A stretch of 64,000 nt of DNA from Heliomicrobium modesticaldum Ice1 (GTDB lineage: Bacteria > Bacillota > Desulfitobacteriia > Heliobacteriales > Heliobacteriaceae): contig NC_010337.2 of NCBI RefSeq assembly GCF_000019165.1, positions 1,665,001 to 1,729,000 on the forward strand. The letters run 5' to 3'. Shown here one piece after another: positions 17,028 through 24,145 of the stretch; position 1 is the first letter of the stretch; the number at the start of each line of letters is the position of its first letter. The position numbers and the translations under genes are program-made. The notes under the pieces are model-generated. The model was not told the origin of the DNA, made no database searches, and saw only the letters and a list, made by a program, of their open reading frames with translations.

Positions 17028-18824
17028 TTGAACGCTGGTTTTGTATTGCCGTTGCATATCATCATCGAAGGCGCCGGCATCGTCGTATCCATGTTCGTCT
17101 TTTCGACCATTTGGCATACGCGCGAAAAGGCGTCCTCCTGGTTGGTGTTCGTGGGGAGCTCTTTCTGGGTCGTAGGCATGCTTGACAGCCTTCATATTTT
17201 GACCTATCCGGGCATGGTGGCTTCCGCCTTAGCCAACGTTCAATTATGCGTGCTTTTCGAGTGTCTCAGCCGACTGCTCCTGGCGGGGGCGATGCTGACC
17301 ACTCTGCTCATTTCGCCTGTAAAACGGGTTTCTTTGCGAAAGAGCCTGTTTATCTTTTTATCGGCCGTGGCGCTGTTTCTTGCTATCGTCGCCTCGCTCT
17401 TTGCCTATGTGCTTCCCAATCCCCAACTGCTGAACGAACAGGACTTGGCATGGCTGAGAAACGCCGTGATGGCAACCGTCTTTGCCTTCAATCTCCTCGG
17501 CGCTTGGCTCTATTGGCAGCGGGGAAAGGAACAGAAAAGCGATCAAGGGAGGTTGATCGCCGGCGGCTTGGCACTCGGCGCGCTGTCCGCAGGCGCTTTC
17601 TTTCTGGAGGCTTCTGTTTCCCTATCGTTTTACGTCATCACCCATCTCCTCAAGGTCCTCAGTTACGGCTTTTTTTATCAAGCCATCTTCATCTATCAAG
17701 TGAAGATTCCCTTTGAAGAGCTCGCTCGCCGGCGTTCCGCGCATCGGGCGCGCATGGTGGCCTTGATGAATGCCAGCAAAGATGGGATCGCCTTTTACAC
17801 AAGCAAGCATGGCGAATGGGTCTGCAACGCATCCTTCGGCGAGCTCTTCGGCATTGACGAAGAGGTGCTCCACTTTGACGACACCGATCTGTTTTACCGC
17901 GCCATTCAGGACAAGCTTGAGGAGCCGGAAAAGGTGGCTGCCATCCTGCAACAGGATCTGCAGCGAGATGTGGTGGAACGCTTGGGTCCTTGGCGCGTCT
18001 CTGTGCTATCCGAACCGGCGCGCAGCGTTGACCTCTATCTCAACCCCGTGGAGGTGAAGCGGGAGGTTCTCGGCTGGTTGCTGATCTTCCGCGATGTGAC
18101 CAAGGAGACGGAGTTTCACCGCCTGCGGAGCGAGTACTTTTCCGCAGCCACCCATGAGATCCGCACCCCTCTGGCCAGCATCGACGGCTATATCGACATG
18201 GCGCTGGAACCGGGCGTCGCGGCGGAGGAACAGCGCCATTATCTCAACCAGGCCAAGGCCAATCTGAGCCGCCTGCACCAATTGGTCAGCAACATCCTCG
18301 ACCTGGAAAAGCTGCAGGCCAGTCTGCCGGGGCACCGCTTTCAGCTGTTGGCCGTGGAGACGCTGCTCACGCCCATCGCTGATAACTACGCCATCCTCGC
18401 CGCCAAAAAGGGACTGCAGTTTCGCTGTGACATCGCGCCGGGGCTGCCGCTACTCTATGGCGATGAGATCCGTCTGGGGCAGGCGCTCAGCAACCTCCTC
18501 TCCAATGCGGTCAAGTATACCCTCGCCGGAAGCTGCGGGATCCAGGCGAGCCTTAAAGAGGACAAAATCCGGATCGATGTGTGGGACACGGGGATCGGTT
18601 TGTCGGAGCTGGAGATGCGCCATCTCTTCGAGCGGTTCTACCGAGCTGAGAACGAAGTGACCCGCAAGACGACGGGAACGGGCCTGGGACTTTCCATCGT
18701 CAAGACGATCATCGAATCTCACGGCGGTGAGATCGCCGTATCGAGCCATTTAGGACGAGGGACGACCTTCACCATCCTGCTTCCTATCGTCGATGTAAGC
18801 CAGATCGAGCCGGCGGCGCTGTGA
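17028..18824 (+). CDS. Membrane sensor histidine kinase (MASE3-like, PAS, HisKA, HATPase)
   Basis: A 598-residue kinase. Seven or eight N-terminal helices (residues about 5-225) resemble the MASE3 sensor type. A PAS-like region (about 240-355) precedes the dimerisation domain with phosphoaccepting histidine in SAATHEIRTPLASIDGY, and the ATPase domain carries NLLSNAVKYT, DTGIGL and GTGLGLSIVKTIIESHGG. The TTG start has AGGGGG eight bases upstream. No response regulator adjoins, so it is an orphan kinase; in spore formers such kinases often feed Spo0F, and a Spo0F-like gene lies at 58427, but the link is inference. Confidence 0.92.
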   Translation: MNAGFVLPLHIIIEGAGIVVSMFVFSTIWHTREKASSWLVFVGSSFWVVGMLDSLHILTYPGMVASALANVQLCVLFECLSRLLLAGAMLTTLLISPVKRVSLRKSLFIFLSAVALFLAIVASLFAYVLPNPQLLNEQDLAWLRNAVMATVFAFNLLGAWLYWQRGKEQKSDQGRLIAGGLALGALSAGAFFLEASVSLSFYVITHLLKVLSYGFFYQAIFIYQVKIPFEELARRRSAHRARMVALMNASKDGIAFYTSKHGEWVCNASFGELFGIDEEVLHFDDTDLFYRAIQDKLEEPEKVAAILQQDLQRDVVERLGPWRVSVLSEPARSVDLYLNPVEVKREVLGWLLIFRDVTKETEFHRLRSEYFSAATHEIRTPLASIDGYIDMALEPGVAAEEQRHYLNQAKANLSRLHQLVSNILDLEKLQASLPGHRFQLLAVETLLTPIADNYAILAAKKGLQFRCDIAPGLPLLYGDEIRLGQALSNLLSNAVKYTLAGSCGIQASLKEDKIRIDVWDTGIGLSELEMRHLFERFYRAENEVTRKTTGTGLGLSIVKTIIESHGGEIAVSSHLGRGTTFTILLPIVDVSQIEPAAL

Positions 18825-18842
18825 CGGACCGCCGGTTTTTTC
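18809..18842 (+). terminator. Terminator after the histidine kinase
   Basis: CCGGCGG...CCGCCGG followed by TTTTTTC overlaps the kinase stop codon. Confidence 0.75.
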
Positions 18843-19123
18843 ATGAAAAGCCCTTTCAGCATCGCCGGGCACGCGAAGGTCATGAAAGTTTTATTTTCAG
18901 GAGATGCGGACTTTCCCTTTGCGCCGACGGGAGGTATACTATTACAGTGTGGCATTGTGCCTTTCGAGATCATTTTGCGATTCCCTTTTCACTGTGCACG
19001 AGCAATGACATTTTGGAGGTTAAACAGCTCTCCTAAAATCGTAACAAAATGGATAAAATCGGAACTTTTTGTTCAGACTATTCGTCTAACTTCGTGAAGA
19101 GGATAGCACGGAGGTCTTTATCC

Positions 19124-19317
19124 ATGAATCCATCGGTTTCTATTTCCAAAGCAAGTCTAATGCTCGGCGTTACCCCCCCACTGAACTGAATGAAGAAATG
19201 GTAGAAGACTTTGTCTCCATCATTACGAGCTTTAGCGCCCGGATCTATGGCGCACGAGGCGGGCGAAAGATCAAACAAACCCTCGATCAATTGCAAAAAG
19301 AGGGTGTGCGGGAATGA
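19124..19317 (+). pseudogene. IS607 serine recombinase tnpA, internally deleted
   Basis: The ATG at 19124 begins a MerR-like DNA-binding N-terminus (SVSISKASLMLGVTPP) that stops after 17 residues. The C-terminal end of the family follows in a different frame: EEMVEDFVSIITSFSARIYG then ARGGRKIKQTL, ending GVRE at 19317. The catalytic serine domain between them is missing, a deletion of roughly 500 bp. The stop overlaps the tnpB start (ATGA). The element cannot move by itself and would need TnpA from elsewhere. Confidence 0.85.
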
Positions 19318-20765
19318 AAATCACCGCTCGCGGCGAGATTCTGGCTCTCTCGGATGAAGCAAAAACCGCCGTAGACGATTTGATGCGGATCTTTTCATCG
19401 GCCATTCGCTACAGCTTTCAACGGCTGATCGAAGGCTCGATGAGCGTCGGCGACATCGAAAAGGATGTGGCTTTTCGCTACGGCCTGAACATCCGCCAAG
19501 CCAAGGACGCCGTGGAAGACGCCCGCCAAACACTTATTTCCCAACGAAAACTTCTCCCCGAGTACGTGAAGAATTATGCTAAAAAAGCCGAAGCCGTCGA
19601 GAAAAAACTCAAGCATGTGAAGTCCGAAAAAAAACGCAAGGCCCTTCTTTCCAAGCTCGCCAAGCGTCAGCGAAAACGAGATTATTATCAACAGTTTATC
19701 ACCGCGAATACGATTCCTCCAGTCGTCTTTGGCGGCAAGAAAACCTTCCATCAGCGTTGTGCCGGAACCATTTCCATCGAAAAGTGGCGGGACAAACGCT
19801 CCAATCGCGTCTACGCTCGCGGCGATAAAACCAAGAAGGGCAATCCGAACCTTCGCATCCTCTATCACGACGAGAAACTTTTCTTGGAGATCAGCACCCT
19901 CGCCAAAACCCCGTCCGGTCGTTCGGTGAAAGTCACCGTTCCCCTTTACATCGCCCAAAAGAAGTCGAAGAAGACCGGAAGGGTCAACGGGCGCAACTAC
20001 CGCCAGATGCTGATCGACTACCTCCACACGGGCGACGCCTACCAGGTTGAAATCCTTCGGCGAAAGGGCCGCTACTATGTGCATGTGACCTTTGACGAAG
20101 CGGCGGTTCGGGCCTACAAGGTCGAATACAAAGGGCATGCGGGCCTCGTCGGCATCGATACGAACCCGGACGGTTTTGCCCTCACCCATATCGACCGCAC
20201 CGGAAACTACCGCCATCACACCGCTATCGCCCGGCATGAACTGACCTATGCCCGATCCAATCGACGAGAAAATCTGATTGGCGAGATGGTCAAGGAGGTC
20301 ATTCAATACGCGAAGGATCGCCAATGCGGCGTGGCCTTTGAGGACTTGAAGTTCGAACACGACCAAGATAGCCAGCGTAAATTCTCGCGCATCCGGCACA
20401 ACTTCATCTATCGCCAAATGCTCACGATGCTGGAAAGGGCCTGTATTCGAAACGGGATCGAGTATACGAAAGTGAAGCCCGCCTTTACGTCGAAGATCGG
20501 CTTGTACAAGTATACCCACCAGTATGGTCTGGACGTTCACCACGGCGCGGCCTTGGTCATTGCCCGAAGGGCCTATGGGATGAAAGAAAAAGTCCCGAGG
20601 CTCTTGCGGGAAAAACTCCTTCCGACGAAAAGTCCGTCTACCGAATGGAAACGATGGGCCATGATCCATCAGCGGATCGAAAAAGAAGCGAAAATCATCA
20701 CGAAAGGAAGTGTAACGCCTGAGTTTTGGCGGTCACACCGGAAAGAGATCCTCGGACTAACCTAG
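19314..20765 (+). CDS. tnpB: TnpB-type RNA-guided nuclease, variant without the zinc ribbon
   Basis: A 483-residue IS607-linked TnpB. RuvC-like acidic residues are present: D282 in GIDTNPDG, E343 in VAFEDLKFE and D407 in YGLDVHHGAA. The N-terminal half is helical and very basic with a Lys-rich stretch (about 95-125). Between E343 and D407, where TnpB usually has a four-Cys zinc ribbon, there is only FTSKIGLYKYTHQYG and no Cys pair. TnpB proteins cut DNA guided by an RNA from the element's 3' end. Whether this shorter form cuts is unknown. The ATG overlaps tnpA's stop by four bases. Confidence 0.88.
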   Translation: MKITARGEILALSDEAKTAVDDLMRIFSSAIRYSFQRLIEGSMSVGDIEKDVAFRYGLNIRQAKDAVEDARQTLISQRKLLPEYVKNYAKKAEAVEKKLKHVKSEKKRKALLSKLAKRQRKRDYYQQFITANTIPPVVFGGKKTFHQRCAGTISIEKWRDKRSNRVYARGDKTKKGNPNLRILYHDEKLFLEISTLAKTPSGRSVKVTVPLYIAQKKSKKTGRVNGRNYRQMLIDYLHTGDAYQVEILRRKGRYYVHVTFDEAAVRAYKVEYKGHAGLVGIDTNPDGFALTHIDRTGNYRHHTAIARHELTYARSNRRENLIGEMVKEVIQYAKDRQCGVAFEDLKFEHDQDSQRKFSRIRHNFIYRQMLTMLERACIRNGIEYTKVKPAFTSKIGLYKYTHQYGLDVHHGAALVIARRAYGMKEKVPRLLREKLLPTKSPSTEWKRWAMIHQRIEKEAKIITKGSVTPEFWRSHRKEILGLT

Positions 20766-21020
20766 AACTTGTAGCGTAACGTACATAATCGTCTTCGTAC
20801 ACGCGGTGAAAGGCGAAGACGACGGTGTTTCTTTACGGATGGGGTAACACCCCTCATTGCGGCGGACTCGGATGCCCACGGCATTCGAGGCGATAGCAAT
20901 ATCCCGTGATGTACAAGTGATGGCTTGTATCCGAGGGGATCGAATCCTGTGAGATCTCCCGCGCTGGGGTAGTCGCCAGCGTGTCAAAACCAAAGCAAAG
21001 TCAATTTGTTACGGTTTTGG
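20766..21020 (+). ncRNA. Probable reRNA/omega-RNA scaffold at the element's right end
   Basis: The 255 bp between the tnpB stop and the right end contain no gene but several pairing segments: GTCTTCG...CGAAGAC (20790-20819), ATGGGGTAACACCCCTCAT (20841-20859), and CGCTGG...CCAGCG (20961-20980). By analogy with other TnpB elements this is the guide-RNA scaffold, and the guide would be the flanking bases after 21020, that is AAACCAGGAATGGATCATAT of the prfC leader. Exact ends are inferred. Confidence 0.5.
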
Positions 21021-21038
21021 AAACCAGGAATGGATCAT

Positions 21039-22640
21039 ATGTCCACGACGGCGGCGGAACTGCAAACGGAAGTCCAGCGGCGTCGCACCTTCGCCATCAT
21101 CTCCCACCCTGACGCGGGGAAGACGACCTTGACGGAGAAGTTGCTCCTCTACGGCGGCGCCATCCGCCTGGCCGGCACGGTCAAGGCCCGCAAGGCGGCG
21201 AAGCATGCCGTCTCGGACTGGATGGAGATCGAGAAGCAGCGGGGCATTTCGGTCACGTCGAGTGTCTTGCAGTTTGATTATGACTGTTATCGCGTCAACA
21301 TCCTCGATACCCCCGGCCACCAGGACTTCAGCGAAGACACCTACCGCACCCTGATGGCCACCGACAGCGCTGTCATGGTCATCGACGCGGCCAAGGGCGT
21401 GGAGGATCAGACGAAAAAGCTCTTCTATGTCTGCCGGCAGCGGGGCATCCCCATCTTCACCTTCGTCAACAAGCTGGACCGCCATGGGAAGAGTCCTTTT
21501 GCGCTGATGGAAGAGATCGAGAACGTGCTGGCCATCCGCGCCTATCCGATGAACTGGCCCGTCGGCGTCGATGGCAACTACAAAGGCGTCTACAACCGCC
21601 GCCTGGCCCAGATCGAGCTCTTTGAGAGCGGCGGCGCCCATGGGCAGTGGGTGATGCCCTCCACCATCGGCAGCGCTGAGGACCCGGCCTTCGCCGAATT
21701 GCTCGGGACCGACATTCACAACCAGTTGATCGAGGACATCGAACTGCTCGATATGGCCGGCGACCCCTTCGACATCGAGAAGGTGCGCCAGGGCGAACTG
21801 ACGCCCATGTTCTTCGGCAGCGCCTTGACCAACTTCGGCGTCCGCCCCTTCCTCGAAGAGTTTTTGCAACTGGCGCCGCCGCCGCTGGCCCGGCGTTCCG
21901 TCGACGGCATGGTCGCCCCGGATGATGAGGGCTTTACGGCTTTCGTCTTCAAGATCCAGGCCAATATGAACCCGACCCACCGCGACCGCATCGCCTTTAT
22001 CCGCATCTGCTCGGGCAAGTTTGTCCGCGGCATGAGCGTCAAACACGTCCCCTCCGGCAAGATCGTCAAGCTGGCCCAGCCGCAGCAGTTCATGGCTCAG
22101 GAGCGAATGATCATCGATGAAGCCTATCCCGGTGATGTCATCGGCCTCTTCGACCCCGGCCTCTTCGGCATCGGCGACACCCTCTGCGCGGAAGGCAAGA
22201 ACTTTCAATTTGAGGACTTTCCCGTCTTCCCGCCGGAGCACTTCGCCCGGGTGCAACCGAAAGACACGATGAAGCGCAAGCAGTTCGTCAAGGGCATGAC
22301 TCAGTTGACCCAGGAGGGAGCCGTTCAAGTTTTTCGGCAACCGGAGATCGGCGTCGAATCCTTCATCGTCGGCGCCGTCGGCGTGCTGCAGATGGAGGTC
22401 CTCGAATACCGGCTCAAACAGGAGTACGGCGTCGACATCCTCGTGCAGCACCTGCCCTTCAGCGTCGCCCGCTGGCTCGAGGGGTACGACCCTGGCAAAC
22501 CGGTCAAGGGCCTCGACAGCGGCATGGTGATCCGCGACGGCAAGGAGCGGCCGGTGGCCCTCTTCCGCAATGAATGGTCAGTCCGCTGGGCCGTCGAGCA
22601 AAACCCGCAGATCAAGTTTCTGACGGTACCGGAGCGATGA
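21039..22640 (+). CDS. prfC: Peptide chain release factor 3
   Basis: A 533-residue GTPase that recycles RF1/RF2 from the ribosome. Motifs: P-loop SHPDAGKTTLTE, DTPGHQDF, NKLDR, and the RF3-specific TVKARKAAKHAVSDWM and EKQRGISV. ATG 21039 has AGGA ten bases upstream; ATG 21030 is too close to it. The IS607 element ends 18 bp before this start, so the gene's original promoter is now about 2 kb upstream and expression may depend on read-through or the element. The stop overlaps the next start. Confidence 0.95.
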   Translation: MSTTAAELQTEVQRRRTFAIISHPDAGKTTLTEKLLLYGGAIRLAGTVKARKAAKHAVSDWMEIEKQRGISVTSSVLQFDYDCYRVNILDTPGHQDFSEDTYRTLMATDSAVMVIDAAKGVEDQTKKLFYVCRQRGIPIFTFVNKLDRHGKSPFALMEEIENVLAIRAYPMNWPVGVDGNYKGVYNRRLAQIELFESGGAHGQWVMPSTIGSAEDPAFAELLGTDIHNQLIEDIELLDMAGDPFDIEKVRQGELTPMFFGSALTNFGVRPFLEEFLQLAPPPLARRSVDGMVAPDDEGFTAFVFKIQANMNPTHRDRIAFIRICSGKFVRGMSVKHVPSGKIVKLAQPQQFMAQERMIIDEAYPGDVIGLFDPGLFGIGDTLCAEGKNFQFEDFPVFPPEHFARVQPKDTMKRKQFVKGMTQLTQEGAVQVFRQPEIGVESFIVGAVGVLQMEVLEYRLKQEYGVDILVQHLPFSVARWLEGYDPGKPVKGLDSGMVIRDGKERPVALFRNEWSVRWAVEQNPQIKFLTVPER

Positions 22641-23299
22641 ATCCCCGCTCGATTGGTCCCAAAGGCGCGGCCCTTCTGACGCTGATCGTCGTGGGCCTCT
22701 TGCTGTTTGGCACCGAGCCGGGACGGCGGATCGTCGACCTGGTGACCCTCACTGACCTGGATGAATTGACGGCGCTTCTTCGTTCCTACGGCTGGGCCGC
22801 CTGGCTCGCCGGTTTTCTGCTCATGACCGTGCAAACCTTGATCGGCGTCATTCCGGCAGTCTTTTTGCTGGGCGCGCTGGTTATCGTCTTCGGCTGGGGC
22901 CCCGGCCTCTTCATCGGCTGGCTCGGCGAGATCGCCGGATCGGCAGTGGCCTTTGCGCTCTTCCGTTACTTCGGGCGCGGCCCTGTCGCCCGCTGGCTGG
23001 CGAAAGACCGGACTTTTTCCGAGTGGGACGAATGGACGGCCCGCCATGGGTTCAGCAGCATATTTCTCATCCGTTTGGCCCCTTTTGTCCCTTCGGGCGC
23101 CGTCAACCTGGCGGCCGCCGTCAGTTCCGTCGGATTCCTCCCCTTTATCTTGGGAACGGCCCTCGGCAAGATCCCCACGATCCTCTTGGAGACTGTTGTC
23201 GGCCACGACATGTGGAATCCGCTGGAAAACGCCAGCCGATTGGCGCTGGCGGTGGTCGCGCTGGGGTTATTGGCGATGATCATCAAACGATTTCGTTAG
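22637..23299 (+). CDS. TVP38/TMEM64 (DedA-like) membrane protein
   Basis: A 220-residue membrane protein, start ATG overlapping the prfC stop (ATGA). It has about six hydrophobic segments and the SNARE-assoc/VTT hallmarks: AVFLLGALVIVFGWGPGLFIG, then GSAVAFALFRYFGR and IRLAPFVPSGAVNLAAAV. Family members are thought to act as lipid scramblases or flippases. It is translationally coupled to prfC; a hairpin terminator follows at once. Confidence 0.9.
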   Translation: MNPRSIGPKGAALLTLIVVGLLLFGTEPGRRIVDLVTLTDLDELTALLRSYGWAAWLAGFLLMTVQTLIGVIPAVFLLGALVIVFGWGPGLFIGWLGEIAGSAVAFALFRYFGRGPVARWLAKDRTFSEWDEWTARHGFSSIFLIRLAPFVPSGAVNLAAAVSSVGFLPFILGTALGKIPTILLETVVGHDMWNPLENASRLALAVVALGLLAMIIKRFR

Positions 23300-23336
23300 C
23301 GGAGGATGGGCGATGCCCTCCTCCGTCTTCTTCTGT
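23300..23336 (+). terminator. Terminator after prfC operon
   Basis: CGGAGGATGGGC pairs with GCCCTCCTCCG, followed by the T-rich TCTTCTTCT. Confidence 0.7.
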
Positions 23337-23378
23337 AACAAAGTTTGCTCTTTCGGCCCTTTTAACAACCGACGGTCA

Positions 23379-23407
23379 TTGTGCTTGACTCTGGCAGCAG
23401 CTATAAT
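23379..23407 (+). promoter_or_regulatory. Promoter of the RsbW-like gene
   Basis: TTGTGC and TATAAT are separated by 17 bp. A second -35-like TTGACT lies inside the spacer, exactly as in the chemoreceptor promoter at 9352. Confidence 0.5.
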
Positions 23408-23469
23408 GGAAACAGACGAAAGATTGTGTAAATGACGCTTCGGTCACGGTCTGAGGGGGCGAACCCGGA

Positions 23470-23973
23470 TTGAAATTTTCATTTACAGCCGAATCGACCT
23501 TTGCGGCGGTCGATCAGTCGATCAGAGCGGTGATGACAGACATCCGGGAGAAGGGGCCGGCCATCAGCGGCAAACAGGTCTTTGTCGTTGACCTTGCCCT
23601 GCGGGAACTGCTCAATAACGCTGTTGAACATGGAAACAAGTTGGATCCTGCCAAACAGGTGCGTTGTTGTCTCTCTCTTGACGAAAAGTCGGTCCGCTTG
23701 GATGTTTGGGATGAGGGGACAGGATTCTGTCTGGAGAAAGCTGTCGACGATGACGTGCTGCAAGACCTGATGCGGGAAAGAAACCGCGGTCTGGAGATCA
23801 TCGGGCTGATGGGTTTTTCCATTACCGTTATCGGCAACCATGTGGTGGCGCAGTTGCTTTGGACCGATTTGGACCGACCACAGCGGGGCGCCCTTCGTCA
23901 GGAAGAATGCGATTCCGGTGGAACAAGGCGGGGAGCCTTCCGGGACGATTCGGGGAAGAGGGAGGTTGGGTGA
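23470..23973 (+). CDS. RsbW/SpoIIAB-like ATP-binding protein
   Basis: A 167-residue HATPase_c_2 protein (GHKL fold) with N-box ELLNNAVEHGN, G1-like DVWDEGTGF and NRGLEIIGLMG. Such proteins are anti-sigma serine kinases or stand-alone regulatory ATPases. Starts at TTG 23470 after GGGGGCGA. The last ~35 residues after LLWTDLD are Arg/Gly-rich and unlike the family, suggesting a shifted or extended tail. No STAS antagonist or sigma gene adjoins; a short frame after it (about 23970-24041) resembles nothing clear. Confidence 0.75.
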   Translation: MKFSFTAESTFAAVDQSIRAVMTDIREKGPAISGKQVFVVDLALRELLNNAVEHGNKLDPAKQVRCCLSLDEKSVRLDVWDEGTGFCLEKAVDDDVLQDLMRERNRGLEIIGLMGFSITVIGNHVVAQLLWTDLDRPQRGALRQEECDSGGTRRGAFRDDSGKREVG

Positions 23974-24091
23974 TCCTGTTGAACGACTCCGATCTCACCG
24001 TCAACCCTGTCAAGGCGATCGTTGACGAGGGCAAGCGCTGAGTGGCCCGGCAAGGGGATTGTGGAGCAACGGGTTGCCTACCTGATGGAAG

Positions 24092-24133
24092 AACCGGAGG
24101 GGGAGACGGCTTTCGCCGCCTCCCCCTCCGGTT
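24092..24133. terminator. Convergent terminator hairpin
   Basis: AACCGGAGGGGGAG...CTCCCCCTCCGGTT makes an almost perfect stem of about 19 bp, located between the RsbW-like gene and the convergent cstA-type gene. Confidence 0.8.
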
Positions 24134-24145
24134 TGCCGGGAATGA

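Larger units (their letters stand above)
19015..21020 (+). mobile_element. IS607-type element with deleted tnpA and variant tnpB (about 2 kb)
   Basis: Both ends abut TTTTGG: at the left TTTTGG (19011-19016) runs into AGGTTAAAC, at the right TTTTGG (21015-21020) runs into AAACCAGGAATGG of prfC. Removing the interval restores CATTTTGGAAACCAGGAATGG. IS607 serine recombinases insert at GG without ordinary target duplications, which fits. Sub-terminal inverted repeats TAAAATCGTAACAAA and CAAAACCGTAACAAA lie at 19034-19048 and 21004-21019. Inside are a tnpA remnant, a four-base overlapping tnpB and a 3' noncoding stretch. Confidence 0.8.

Noticed and set aside
18843-19097. An 84-codon frame between kinase terminator and IS607 element
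   Set aside because: It crosses the element boundary at 19015 and has no ribosome site.
19395-20669. A 424-codon frame opposite tnpB
   Set aside because: Composition is unnatural and tnpB has its conserved RuvC motifs; antisense shadow.
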